A stretch of DNA of 64,000 nt from Litchfieldella rifensis (GTDB taxonomy: Bacteria > Pseudomonadota > Gammaproteobacteria > Pseudomonadales > Halomonadaceae): positions 62,001-126,000 of the forward strand of contig NZ_JBHRUG010000048.1 in assembly GCF_042646605.1 (NCBI RefSeq), read 5' to 3'. This document shows, piece by piece, positions 35,619 through 44,162 of the stretch; the stretch's first letter is position 1, and the number at the start of each line of letters is the position of its first letter. Made by a program: the position numbers and the translations under genes. Under the pieces are notes generated by a model, which saw only the letters and a list, made by a program, of their open reading frames with translations, was not told the origin of the DNA and did not search any database.

Positions 35619-36428
35619 ATGAAGATTTGTATTTTTGAGAATGGTCTGGTTCCTGATGACCTAAGTCCAACCTATGGATCATATCCAGATATGATTTCTC
35701 GTTGGCTCGGCCCCAGTCTGCCTGAGGCAAGCTTTTTTTTATGCTCGCCGGTGTCGGGAGAGTCATTGCCCTCTCCTGACGCTTATGATGGTTACATTTT
35801 ATCCGGTTCCCGCCATAGCAGCTACGATGAGCTGTTGTGGATGCAATCCATGAGATCGTTTCTTCGAGAGGTAAAGGACATGGATCGTCCGGTATTTGGC
35901 ATCTGCTTTGGGCACCAAATCATGGCAGATGCCTTTGGTGGGCTGACGCAAAAAGCGAAAAATGGCTGGGGAATTGGGGTCCAGAAGTATTTTTCCTCGC
36001 TCTCGAGCGATTGCTTCTCAACAGGAACATTTGTCTTTCACCAAGATCAAGTTGCTATTCTGCCTCCTGAAGCCAAGGTGGCGGGGGGGTCAGAGCATTG
36101 CCCTAACGGTATTATCCAATATGATTTTCCGGCGCTTTCCGTACAGTTTCATCCAGAGTTCAGCCGTGATTATGTAAAAGAATTGGTTGCCAGATATTCG
36201 GGTTCCACGATACCTGAAGCCACATGTCGTTCTGCCATCAACAGCTTGCATGAGATCCCGGTTGATGGCTCGCCATTGGCGACCTATGTTGCCGACTTCT
36301 TTAGACGGTGGATTGAACTGTCTCGAACTTTCAGGCATTCGGAAGACATTGAAAACAGGGTTGTTCGGAGTGATATCAATCACTCAACCATCAGAAATGC
36401 GACCCGGACAACGCCATCAGGGAACTGA
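35619..36428 (+). CDS. Class I glutamine amidotransferase-like hydrolase (second)
   Basis: Second stand-alone GATase1 of 269 residues, with Cys96 in GICFGHQIMADAFGG and His178/Glu180 in VQFHPEFS. It is distinct from the first (different loops, much lower similarity) and has a longer C-terminal helical tail of about 60 residues. The last residues (RNATRTTPSGN) and the stop lie just before the relic of the dispersed small gene, so the natural C-terminus may have been altered. A gamma-glutamyl hydrolase role is inferred. Confidence 0.85.
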   Translation: MKICIFENGLVPDDLSPTYGSYPDMISRWLGPSLPEASFFLCSPVSGESLPSPDAYDGYILSGSRHSSYDELLWMQSMRSFLREVKDMDRPVFGICFGHQIMADAFGGLTQKAKNGWGIGVQKYFSSLSSDCFSTGTFVFHQDQVAILPPEAKVAGGSEHCPNGIIQYDFPALSVQFHPEFSRDYVKELVARYSGSTIPEATCRSAINSLHEIPVDGSPLATYVADFFRRWIELSRTFRHSEDIENRVVRSDINHSTIRNATRTTPSGN

Positions 36429-36442
36429 TCAAGAGGGTTCCC

Positions 36443-36713
36443 AAGACAGCCCGGCATCACAATACACAGCTTGCAGCACAAGTCCGCCAGATCGTCGAGA
36501 CGGTGCCCGAGGCAATGAGGCCGATGACCTACCAGTAGCTCGCCGAGATGCTGGCGCTAGAGCCATCGCGCACTATCCAGCGTGTCGCTCAGGCGCTCGA
36601 ACAAGTGATGCGCGCAGACGCCGAGCAGGGGCAACCCTTTATTGCCACCCTGGTCGTCAGCTGCAGGGGCGAGAGTCTGCCACTGGCACACGCTCATCGA
36701 CGAAACGCCGCCA
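36443..36713 (+). pseudogene. Dispersed small-gene family, copy 2 (dead)
   Basis: DNA similar to copies 1 and 3. The expected start ATG is AAG at 36443, the seventh row of the core reads PMTYQ followed by a TAG stop at the LAE position, and the frame changes after SCRGESLP, where the GFF motif of the other copies is missing. Upstream, GATCAAGAGG is shared with the other copies. It marks the right edge of the lower-GC island. Confidence 0.8.
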
Positions 36714-36888
36714 AGGGCGAATGCCTCGGCGGCGCGTTGTTTCAGAATTGTCCGTCCGTCGACTCCGAGATGTTGCGTCTTTACAACATACGGTTACCGG
36801 CCGTGGTTGGTATTGCCGACCCCACTGACTAGGGTCTAGGAAAGAAGCCTGAAAGCTGGAAGCGATCCGATGTCGTGGAGGTGAAACC

Positions 36889-37779
36889 ATGGAATCCGAT
36901 CGATTCTTCGACCCGACCAGCCAATACCCCCGGCCGCCGTTTTCCGCACAGCCGCAAGAATGGCCGGGTCTGGCCAATAAAATGGACCCGCCCCCGGACC
37001 ACGGCGAAAAGAGCTACCGGGGCAGTGGCCGGCTGACCGGGCGCAAGGCGCTGATCACCGGGGGCGATTCCGGTATCGGTCGCGCGGCGGCGATCGCCTA
37101 TGCCCGCGAGGGCGCCGACGTGGCGATCAACTACCTGCAAGCCGAGGAATCGGATGCCCGGGAGGTGATCGAACTCATCGAGGCGGAAGGGCGCACGGCG
37201 GTGGCCATTCCCGGCGATATTCGTGACGAGGCGTTCTGCCGCGAGTTGGTCGACTCGGCGGTGGACCAACTCGGCGGGCTCGATATTCTGGTCAACAACG
37301 CCGGACGGCAGCAGTGGAAGGCCTCGCTCCTCGATATCACCACCGAGGATTTCGACGCCACCCTGAAGACCAACCTCTACGCGATGCTGTGGATCACACA
37401 GGCCGCCATGCCGTACCTCTCGGAAGGCGCCTCGATCATCAACACCGCATCCGTGGTCGCCTACGACCCGCCCGAGGTCCTGCTCGATTACTCGATGACC
37501 AAGGCGGCAATCGTCAACTTCACCAAGTCGCTAGCCAAACAGGTCGTCGATCAGGGCATTCGCGTCAACGCCGTGGCGCCCGGTCCGTTCTGGACGCCGT
37601 TGCAACCCAGTGGCGGCCAGCCTCAAGAGCATGTGAAGAACTTCGGTGAGGATAGGCCAATGGGTCGCCCCGGCCAGCCGGTGGAGCTGGCCAGTGTCTA
37701 TGTCCTGCTCGCCTCGCAGGAATCCAGCTACTCCTCCGGTCAGGTCTACGGCGCCACGGGTGGCAAAGGTCATCCCTGA
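36889..37779 (+). CDS. SDR family oxidoreductase (YghA-like)
   Basis: Short-chain dehydrogenase of 296 residues with an N-terminal extension of about 50 residues before the Rossmann fold, as in the YghA/glucose-dehydrogenase-like stress SDRs. Cofactor motif TGGDSGIGRAAAIA (residues 58-71), NNAG near 140 and the catalytic Tyr201/Lys205 (YSMTK). GGAGG lies 8 bases before ATG 36889. Substrate unknown; these are often osmotic- or general-stress-induced. Confidence 0.9.
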   Translation: MESDRFFDPTSQYPRPPFSAQPQEWPGLANKMDPPPDHGEKSYRGSGRLTGRKALITGGDSGIGRAAAIAYAREGADVAINYLQAEESDAREVIELIEAEGRTAVAIPGDIRDEAFCRELVDSAVDQLGGLDILVNNAGRQQWKASLLDITTEDFDATLKTNLYAMLWITQAAMPYLSEGASIINTASVVAYDPPEVLLDYSMTKAAIVNFTKSLAKQVVDQGIRVNAVAPGPFWTPLQPSGGQPQEHVKNFGEDRPMGRPGQPVELASVYVLLASQESSYSSGQVYGATGGKGHP

Positions 37780-37844
37780 TCGCGATTCCTGGCTCGACCA
37801 TGCCCCCAGTGAACGTTGGGTGGGCGGGATTCGGATTTCGCTAT

Positions 37845-37890
37845 GCTTTGTCTGAAAAGTTGGCGAGCGCAGGCAGTTTTCAGACAAAGC
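37845..37890. repeat. 14-base perfect inverted repeat with 18-base loop
   Basis: GCTTTGTCTGAAAA at 37845-37858 and its exact complement at 37877-37890 enclose an 18-base loop. The sequence resembles ends of some transposons, but no transposase lies between. It is either a stable hairpin after the SDR gene or two abutting insertion-sequence ends left by excision. The rest of the 268-base gap shows nothing further. Confidence 0.6.
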
Positions 37891-38047
37891 GTAGGCAGTG
37901 GAAGCGGAGGGGGGCTTGACTCCGGCTGACGGATGATCGGTGCCTAGGTAGGCGCGTTTATTGACTTGAACGCGCAGGCACGTTCATCTGGATAACTGAG
38001 CGCGTCATCATCACTGTTAGGGTGCAAAATAGAAATCAAGGTGAAAT

Positions 38048-38398
38048 ATGAAAGTCAAACGAATCATGGCCAACACAGCGACATCAGACCTCAACAAGGC
38101 GGCAACCTTTTACGGGGACATATTGGGCCTTGAACTGCTTATGGATCACGGTTGGTTTCAAACTTACGGCTCAGATGCAAAGATGACTGTTCAGGTGAGT
38201 TTCGGGTCCGAGGGCGGCTCAGGGACTGCCGTGCCCGATTTATCTATTGAAGTCGATAATATCGAAGCCGCAATAACGCGGTTCAAAGAGGCGAATGTGC
38301 CTATTGAGTATGGGCCTGTAAGCGAGCCTTGGGGTGTACGGAGATTCTACGTCCGCGACCCTTTTGGAAAGCTCATCAACATCTTGCAACATGAGTGA
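38048..38398 (+). CDS. VOC family protein
   Basis: Glyoxalase/bleomycin-resistance-type protein of 116 residues: VKRIMANTATSDLNKAATFY at the start, LDHG-like GLELLMDHGWFQTYG in the middle and the C-terminal RRFYVRDPFGKLINILQHE. Two putative metal ligands come from the paired beta-alpha units. Function unknown. It starts with GAAAT-ATG; upstream AAGGTGAA provides a binding site. Confidence 0.82.
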   Translation: MKVKRIMANTATSDLNKAATFYGDILGLELLMDHGWFQTYGSDAKMTVQVSFGSEGGSGTAVPDLSIEVDNIEAAITRFKEANVPIEYGPVSEPWGVRRFYVRDPFGKLINILQHE

Positions 38399-38533
38399 TC
38401 GCCTGCATCCTAACAAGGCGCTGCAGCCGATGCTGGACTTCCCCCACTTCAGTGGATGCGTATCGCAAACCGCGTGCCGGCTTTCCGGCCGCTGCCGTTA
38501 TGTATAAATCAGATTGTGCTCAAGGATCCCCTC

Positions 38534-39535
38534 ATGTTGTCCGTCCTTCATCGCCTGCAGGAAATCGCCGCGCCCACCATCGGCCTGGGCTGCATGAACC
38601 TCTCCCACGCCTACGGCAAACCCCTGTCCGAGCCCGCGGCGCTGCGCGTCCTCGATGCCGCCTTCGACATGGGCTATCGCCACTTCGATACCGCAACACT
38701 CTACGGGGCAAGTGCCAACGAGCGCCTGGTGGGCCGGGCACTGCAAGGCAAGCGCAATCAGGTCTTGCTGGCTAGCAAGTGTGGCATGGCCATCGACCCG
38801 AGGCTCGGCAAAAAGGTGATCGACGGACATCCCGAGACGCTCAGGCGCCAGTGCGAGGCCAGCCTCGAGCGCCTGCGGACCGACCATCTGGACCTATACT
38901 ACCTGCACCGCCTGGATCGACAGGTGCCCATCGAGGAAAGCGTCGGGGCCTTGGGGCGTCTGGTGGAGGAGGGCAAGATCCGCGCACTCGGCCTGTCCGA
39001 GGTCTCCGCTACCACGCTACGACGCGCCAGGACCGAGCACGTCGTTGCCGCGGTGCAGTCCGAGTACTCCTTGTGGACCCGCAACCCCGAGATCGCCCTG
39101 CTCGACGCCTGCCGCGAGGCGGGCACGGCGCTGGTGGCCTTCAGTCCCCTGGCGAGAGGCTTTCTGACTGGCACCCTGAAAGAGGTGGCGAGCCTGGAGG
39201 AGGACGACATCCGTCGAGGCATGCCGCGCTTTAGCGCCGAGAACTACCCCAAGAACCTGCGCTTGCTCGAGGACTTCCTGGCCGTGGCCCGGGAGGTGGA
39301 CTGCACTCCCGGGCAACTGGCGCTGGCCTGGCTCAAGGGGCAGGGGGAGGACGTCATCCCGATCCCCGGGACGCGATCGGTTGACCATATGCGTGAGAAC
39401 CTCGGTGCCGATGAGGTCAACCTGGATGCGGCCACCCACGCTCGGCTGAATGCCATGATGACACCGGACCAGGTGGCGGGGTCCCGCTACAGCGAGGCCC
39501 TGCAGGCGGATATCGACACCGAGGAGTTCAGCTAG
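38534..39535 (+). CDS. Aldo/keto reductase
   Basis: NADPH-dependent AKR of 333 residues with the (beta/alpha)8 pattern. Catalytic residues are visible as Asp in FDTATLYG, Tyr in the same segment, Lys in LASKCGM and His in YYLHRLD. The cofactor-binding end has PIPGTRSVDHMRENL. Substrates are small aldehydes or ketones. A start 26 codons upstream exists but ATG 38534 fits the family. It stands alone. Confidence 0.9.
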   Translation: MLSVLHRLQEIAAPTIGLGCMNLSHAYGKPLSEPAALRVLDAAFDMGYRHFDTATLYGASANERLVGRALQGKRNQVLLASKCGMAIDPRLGKKVIDGHPETLRRQCEASLERLRTDHLDLYYLHRLDRQVPIEESVGALGRLVEEGKIRALGLSEVSATTLRRARTEHVVAAVQSEYSLWTRNPEIALLDACREAGTALVAFSPLARGFLTGTLKEVASLEEDDIRRGMPRFSAENYPKNLRLLEDFLAVAREVDCTPGQLALAWLKGQGEDVIPIPGTRSVDHMRENLGADEVNLDAATHARLNAMMTPDQVAGSRYSEALQADIDTEEFS

Positions 39536-39677
39536 TTGTCGAGGTGCCTGTCTCATTTTCTTGTATGCGCCGGCCTTCCGTCGCTGGGTGGAAGGTGTGG
39601 ATTGCCTGCTAGACTGGACCCGAGACTGTTTGCACATCAGGCGTTGGGCGTAACAAAGCGATCAAGGAGAAGACAAT

Positions 39678-39902
39678 ATGAAATCCAAAGAAGAACGTGA
39701 CGTAGAGAAGGGCTACCCGAAGGCCGACTTCGTGGCCAAGCTGCGGCGTCTCGCAGATGCTATCGAGAACGAAGATCGTTTCGAGATACAGATTGCTGGC
39801 GAACGCATTTATGTGCCTGTTCGAGCCAAATTCACCATCGAACACGAACGGTCAGATGATGAAGAGGAGATAGAGTTTCAGATCAAATGGGAAAGAGAAT
39901 AG
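39678..39902 (+). CDS. Amphi-Trp domain protein
   Basis: Protein of 74 residues consisting of the amphi-Trp domain, defined by an amphipathic beta-strand set ending in Trp (EIEFQIKWERE) preceded by IQIAGERIYVPVRAKFTIEH. Function unknown, common in halophiles and other bacteria. AAGGAGAAG precedes the ATG. Confidence 0.85.
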   Translation: MKSKEERDVEKGYPKADFVAKLRRLADAIENEDRFEIQIAGERIYVPVRAKFTIEHERSDDEEEIEFQIKWERE

Positions 39903-40060
39903 ATCAGGAGTATTCCCTAATTAAGCCATCTTCGCAGCCTTCCATTCGGGCGAACAGTTACCCATGTTCGATATTCCGGCTGCCGGCACTAACGCAAAGC
40001 CGGATCGCCCCACTTCTTATTGAGCAATCATCAGCTCCGGGTGCGCCATTTGGCTCCAGG

Positions 40061-40090
40061 ACCAACCGGCGCACGCCGGTTGGTGTTTGT
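40061..40090 (+). terminator. Terminator-like hairpin
   Basis: ACCAACCGGC (40061-40070) pairs with GCCGGTTGGT (40075-40084) across a GCAC loop; GTTTGT follows. A strong stem but only a short T-tract, about 160 bases downstream of the amphi-Trp gene. Confidence 0.55.
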
Positions 40091-40130
40091 CCAGGGGAGC
40101 TTGCAACCGGTCAGGAGAGGGTGTCAATAA

Positions 40131-40718
40131 ATGAACGATATGAATCCAAAGGTTGATGAACTTTTAAGGAAGGACAAGTGGCAAGAAGAAAGGAAGACGT
40201 TGAGAGCGATCCTTCTTGACTGTCAACTGACCGAAGAAGTGAAGTGGGGTAAGCTGTGTTACACGTTCCAGAAAAGTAACGTGGTTATGATATATGGGAT
40301 AAAAGAATACTGTGCGCTTGGATTTTTTAAGGGTGCCTTGTTGAATGATGCCGATGGTATTCTCGTCAAGCCTGGGGAGCATTCACAGGCGATGCGCCAA
40401 ATTCGCTTTACTGGAGTGCAAGAAATAGATGAGCTGGAAGCCAGATTGAAAGCCTATATTCATGAAGCCATTGAAGTGGAGAAAGCCGGTTTGAAGGTGG
40501 ATTTCAAAGAGAAAAGAGAACTCGAATTTCCTGAAGAATTTCAAGATAAATTAAATGAAGATCCTGTCTTGAAAACTGCTTTTGAAGCATTGACGCCGGG
40601 GCGACAAAGAGGATACATCCTTCATTTTTCTGGTGCCAAGCAATCCAGGACTCGAGTGTCAAGGATTGAAAAGTGTATATCGAGAATTCTCGACGGAAAG
40701 GGATTAAATGATCGGTGA
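40131..40718 (+). CDS. YdeI-like DUF1801/OmdA family protein
   Basis: Protein of 195 residues. An N-terminal DUF1801-like domain (WQEERKTLRAILLDCQLTEE, VKWGKLCYTFQKSNVVMIYG) is followed by a C-terminal OmdA-type helical region (LNEDPVLKTAFEALTPGRQR). Family members are small stress-associated proteins without a known reaction. Base composition is clearly poorer in GC than the neighbours, which suggests recent transfer. AGGAGAGGG stands before the ATG. Confidence 0.85.
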   Translation: MNDMNPKVDELLRKDKWQEERKTLRAILLDCQLTEEVKWGKLCYTFQKSNVVMIYGIKEYCALGFFKGALLNDADGILVKPGEHSQAMRQIRFTGVQEIDELEARLKAYIHEAIEVEKAGLKVDFKEKRELEFPEEFQDKLNEDPVLKTAFEALTPGRQRGYILHFSGAKQSRTRVSRIEKCISRILDGKGLNDR

Positions 40719-40814
40719 GTTCGGCTCATCCAGCCCGTAGTGATCGATTGCGTGCAATTTATGCCATGCTGCAAGGGGTAGCCCCATTCCCTTATCCAAA
40801 CAGGAAGATCGACA

Positions 40815-41513
40815 TTGGCCGGTGCAAGCTTACTCACGCTGATCGACGATATCGCGACGATCCTCGACGATGTGTCGTTGATGACCAAGGTGGCGGTCAA
40901 GAAGACCGCTGGAGTGCTCGGTGACGACCTGGCGCTGAACGCCCAGCAGGTGAGCGGGGTGAAGGCCGACCGGGAACTGCCGGTGGTGTGGGCGGTGGCC
41001 AAGGGTTCGCTACGCAACAAGGCGATCCTGGTGCCGGCAGCGCTGCTGATCATCGCCATCACCCTGGGCAGCGTGGCCGGTACGCCCTTCCTGCAGCAGG
41101 TCGCGGTGTTGGTGGGCATCGCCCTGATCATGACTGTTGGCGTCTATGGCCTGGTCGCCGGCATCGTCAAGCTCGACGACCTCGGCCTCTACCTCAGCCA
41201 GCGTAGCGCTGCGCCGGCCCAGGCCGTGGGCAACGCCATCGTGCTGGTGGCGCCCTACCTGATGAAGTCGCTCTCGGTGATCGGCACCGCCGCCATGTTC
41301 ATGGTCGGGGGCGGCATCCTGGCGCATGGGCTGCCCGCCGTGCACCACGGCATCGAGGCGCTGGCTCACTTTGCAGCCGATCTGCCCAGTGTCGGCACGA
41401 TCCTCGGTCCGCTCAGCGAGACGGCACTGAATGCCGTCATTGGCGTGCTCGCTGGTGCCGTTGTGCTGGCGGGGGTCAAGGCCTTCGGTATGCTCAAGCG
41501 GCGAGTCGCCTAG
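40815..41513 (+). CDS. DUF808/YedI-like membrane protein with internal deletion
   Basis: Membrane protein of 232 residues, 60-75 shorter than typical DUF808/YedI proteins (about 300). The N-terminus (AGASLLTLIDDIATILDDVS and GVLGDDLALNAQQVSG) and C-terminus (VGVYGLVAGIVKLDDLGLYL, FMVGGGILAHGLPAVHH) match the family, but the central helix and hydrophilic loop are missing in frame after NKAILVPAALL. The start is TTG at 40815, with AGGAAG upstream. It may be a functional short version or a decaying gene. Confidence 0.78.
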   Translation: MAGASLLTLIDDIATILDDVSLMTKVAVKKTAGVLGDDLALNAQQVSGVKADRELPVVWAVAKGSLRNKAILVPAALLIIAITLGSVAGTPFLQQVAVLVGIALIMTVGVYGLVAGIVKLDDLGLYLSQRSAAPAQAVGNAIVLVAPYLMKSLSVIGTAAMFMVGGGILAHGLPAVHHGIEALAHFAADLPSVGTILGPLSETALNAVIGVLAGAVVLAGVKAFGMLKRRVA

Positions 41514-41742
41514 CCGAGCTAGGTAGGGCTGTCGCCTTACAGGGTCAGCAGCGCCGCGATGAAGCAGCCGCTAGCGGCTGTCGAGGCCGAGCGTATGCAC
41601 GTGGTTCCACAAGGTCCACGCTTTCAGGTAGCGCGTCCATACGGCGCCTGCATCGCCAGTTGCCCTGGCACTGGTCAGCTCGTTGTTGAGTGGCACGGTG
41701 AAGAGCAGGGTGACGCCGCCGTCTCGTCGGTGAAGTGCGGGC

Positions 41743-42681
41743 TCAACGTTTGAACGCGATCGAGCATTGCGGCCGGGCATCAACCTCCAGCGTGAAGACG
41801 TCGGGACGGCTGTAGTGCCCGGCCACGTCAAAGGCACGGCGGGCGCTGGCGACACGAGCTATGTCGATGTCCGCCTCGAGCAGGCCGACCTCCTTGCGCA
41901 TCGGGCCGGCGATGATCTCTCCACCTGGGGCGATCACCACGCTATCGCCAATATTCATCCATTCCTCAGCGTTCGGGTAGAGCCGGTCCTTGTCGGGAAA
42001 ATCCGCCGGCAGATCAGCGACGCGGAGCACATTGCCTGCACCAAGTACCCAGCAGCGCGCCTCGCGGGCGATGTGCTGCAAACTGCCGATCCAGCCGTCG
42101 CCGCTGTCATTGGTCGGCGCGACATGGATCTCGATGCCCTGACCGTAAAGCGCATACCGCGCCAGCGGCATGAAGTTTTCCCAGCAGATCAGCCCCCCGA
42201 CCCGGCCGGCGGGCGTATCGACGACGCGAAGCCCGCTGGCATCGCCAAATCCCCAGACCATGCGTTCGGGATTGGTCGGCATCAGTTTGCGATGCACATT
42301 GATGAGGGCGCCATCCGGCCCGATCGTGACAAGGCTGTTATAGACCGTCGTGCCACTGGTCTTGCTGTCGCGCTCATTGATGCCGCAGATCACGGTCGCT
42401 TTGGCCTTTGCCGCCGCATCATAAAGCGGCTGCATCTGATCGCTCGACAGATCGACGGCATTTGCCACCAGCCTTGTATGCAACGTCTCGCTCAGACCCC
42501 AGTCGCCACTAGGTTTAAGACGCCAGATCCAGGCCGGATAGCCGGGCACAAAGGCCTCATTGAACACGATCATCTCCGCACCGTGCGCCGCCGCCTCGGC
42601 AACCTTTTCGACAGCCTTGGCGATTGTCTTTTCACGATCCAGAAACACTGGCGGTTCCTGAACGATTGCGATCTTGGTCAT
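41743..42681 (-). CDS. Nitrilase-family carbon-nitrogen hydrolase
   Basis: Hydrolase of 312 residues of the nitrilase/aliphatic-nitrilase group. The triad is visible: Glu42 in FNEAFVPGYPAWIW, Lys in HRKLMPTNPERMVWG and Cys in GLICWENFMPLARY. The order and spacing are those of true nitrilases rather than amidases. It is transcribed with a GFA gene and a methyltransferase, divergently from a LysR regulator. Substrate nitrile unknown. Confidence 0.9.
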   Translation of the reverse strand: MTKIAIVQEPPVFLDREKTIAKAVEKVAEAAAHGAEMIVFNEAFVPGYPAWIWRLKPSGDWGLSETLHTRLVANAVDLSSDQMQPLYDAAAKAKATVICGINERDSKTSGTTVYNSLVTIGPDGALINVHRKLMPTNPERMVWGFGDASGLRVVDTPAGRVGGLICWENFMPLARYALYGQGIEIHVAPTNDSGDGWIGSLQHIAREARCWVLGAGNVLRVADLPADFPDKDRLYPNAEEWMNIGDSVVIAPGGEIIAGPMRKEVGLLEADIDIARVASARRAFDVAGHYSRPDVFTLEVDARPQCSIAFKR

Positions 42682-42725
42682 ACCTTTCTCTCCCTTTTTG
42701 AGCCTTGCCCGCGTAAGGCGGAACG

Positions 42726-43154
42726 CTATTCCGTCACCTGTTCGCCCGATCCGCCGATTTCAGCTGGAAAGTCTTTGAATTTGGGCAGGCCGTCCCGCAT
42801 CGGAAGCACAGCTTCGGCATAGTTCACATGCACGCCCGGAACGAAGGCAAGGCTGGGGAGCACCGCTGCGAAAACGTCGGTCACACCCCACTCCGGGTGA
42901 TCCGTCATGATGTGCCCGCCGCATTTTTTGCAGAACTGGCGCACCGAGTTCGGCACCCCAGAAAATTCGCCGAGCAGGTCCTGCCCGTTGGTGATCCGCA
43001 CGCTTCCGGGTTTCCAAAGGCTGAACGCGTTCACCGGCCCCGCCGACCACGCGCGGCAGGAAGCGCAGTGGCAATAGCCCATCCCTTCGGGGGTGCCGGA
43101 AACTTCGATTTCAACGCTACCGCAAAAGCAGGTTCCTTTATGTGTCGTAGTCAT
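42726..43154 (-). CDS. GFA family zinc protein (second)
   Basis: Zinc protein of 142 residues with CFCGSVEIEVSGTPEGMGYC and the following HCASCRAWSAGPV, and CKKCGGHIMTDHP later. It resembles plasmid- or alphaproteobacteria-type GFA proteins more than the copy at 6950. Operon position between nitrilase and methyltransferase suggests a shared, unknown role. Signals: 27-44-base gaps to both neighbours. Confidence 0.85.
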   Translation of the reverse strand: MTTTHKGTCFCGSVEIEVSGTPEGMGYCHCASCRAWSAGPVNAFSLWKPGSVRITNGQDLLGEFSGVPNSVRQFCKKCGGHIMTDHPEWGVTDVFAAVLPSLAFVPGVHVNYAEAVLPMRDGLPKFKDFPAEIGGSGEQVTE

Positions 43155-43181
43155 TTTGACTCCTCCTTGGATTTTGGGCGC

Positions 43182-44048
43182 TCAACCGGCTTTGGTTGCG
43201 GCGGCGACCAGCATCTGACACGGGCCGTTGAACTGGCCGTTTTGCTCGTATGTCTCCAGCAGTTCCTCGATCTCCGCCCAGGCTTCGTCCTGTTCGGAGG
43301 CGGAAAGGCCGGCCAGCATCTGATGAAGAGCGCCGAAGGATTCCTGTTCGAATTGCAGGCACTCTTCCGCTGATCTCAAACGCACCGGAGCCTCTACGAT
43401 CTCGATCTCCACTTTCGTGAAACCAGCTTCCGCCAGCCGCTTTGCCAGCACATCGGGATCGCCGAGGCTGAAGGGGCCGGGTTGGCCCGGCAAGGGCGCG
43501 GGCAACGCAGCGCGGCGCCGGATGATGCCGACCGGGCCGGAAAAGAAACCGTTCTTGTCCGCCGCCGCATAGGTGATCGCGCCGACCCGCCCGCCGGGCC
43601 GCAGGTGCTGCTTCATCCCGGTCAGCGCGGCATGCTGGTCGGGAAAGTAGATCAGCCCCACCCGCGAGATCACCGCATCGAACGGCTCGGCATTGATCTC
43701 GCCAAGCGCTTCGCCGTCAACAACTGCGGTCTCAACATTGCCAAGCCCTGCCAGCTTGGCGTTCCGTGCAGCGTAATCGAGGATGCCCGGCGAGATATCG
43801 GTTGCCAGCAAATAGCCGCTCGGGCCGACCCGCCGAGCCGCCGCTAGGGTCTGTTCCCCCGCGCCCGCCGCCACGTCGAGCACGCGACTGCCTTGTTTGA
43901 CACCGGTCATGTCGAGCATCAGCTCGGTCGCCGGTCCCAGCCAGCGCGACAGAAGCGGTGACCAGCGGTCCCAGGCTTCGGCGGCAGCATCCCACTGCTG
44001 GCGCGTGGTACTCTTGAATTTGACTGGGTCGAAAGCTGGAGTTGTCAT
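43182..44048 (-). CDS. Class I SAM-dependent methyltransferase
   Basis: Methyltransferase of 288 residues with motif I VLDVAAGAGEQTLAAARRVG near residue 56, motif II LLATDISPGIL and motif III region PFDAVISRVGLIYFP. The group resembles UbiE-like small-molecule methyltransferases. First gene of the minus-strand trio with the GFA and nitrilase genes. Acceptor unknown. Confidence 0.85.
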   Translation of the reverse strand: MTTPAFDPVKFKSTTRQQWDAAAEAWDRWSPLLSRWLGPATELMLDMTGVKQGSRVLDVAAGAGEQTLAAARRVGPSGYLLATDISPGILDYAARNAKLAGLGNVETAVVDGEALGEINAEPFDAVISRVGLIYFPDQHAALTGMKQHLRPGGRVGAITYAAADKNGFFSGPVGIIRRRAALPAPLPGQPGPFSLGDPDVLAKRLAEAGFTKVEIEIVEAPVRLRSAEECLQFEQESFGALHQMLAGLSASEQDEAWAEIEELLETYEQNGQFNGPCQMLVAAATKAG

Positions 44049-44162
44049 TTTCCCCTCCCGGAAAGACTTTGCTTACCTAGAGGGTGCTCCCCGCCTACCG
44101 TCAAAACAATTCTCGAAATATCGACATACGGATTGCAATAATGCAATTTGAGGAAGGTGCTG

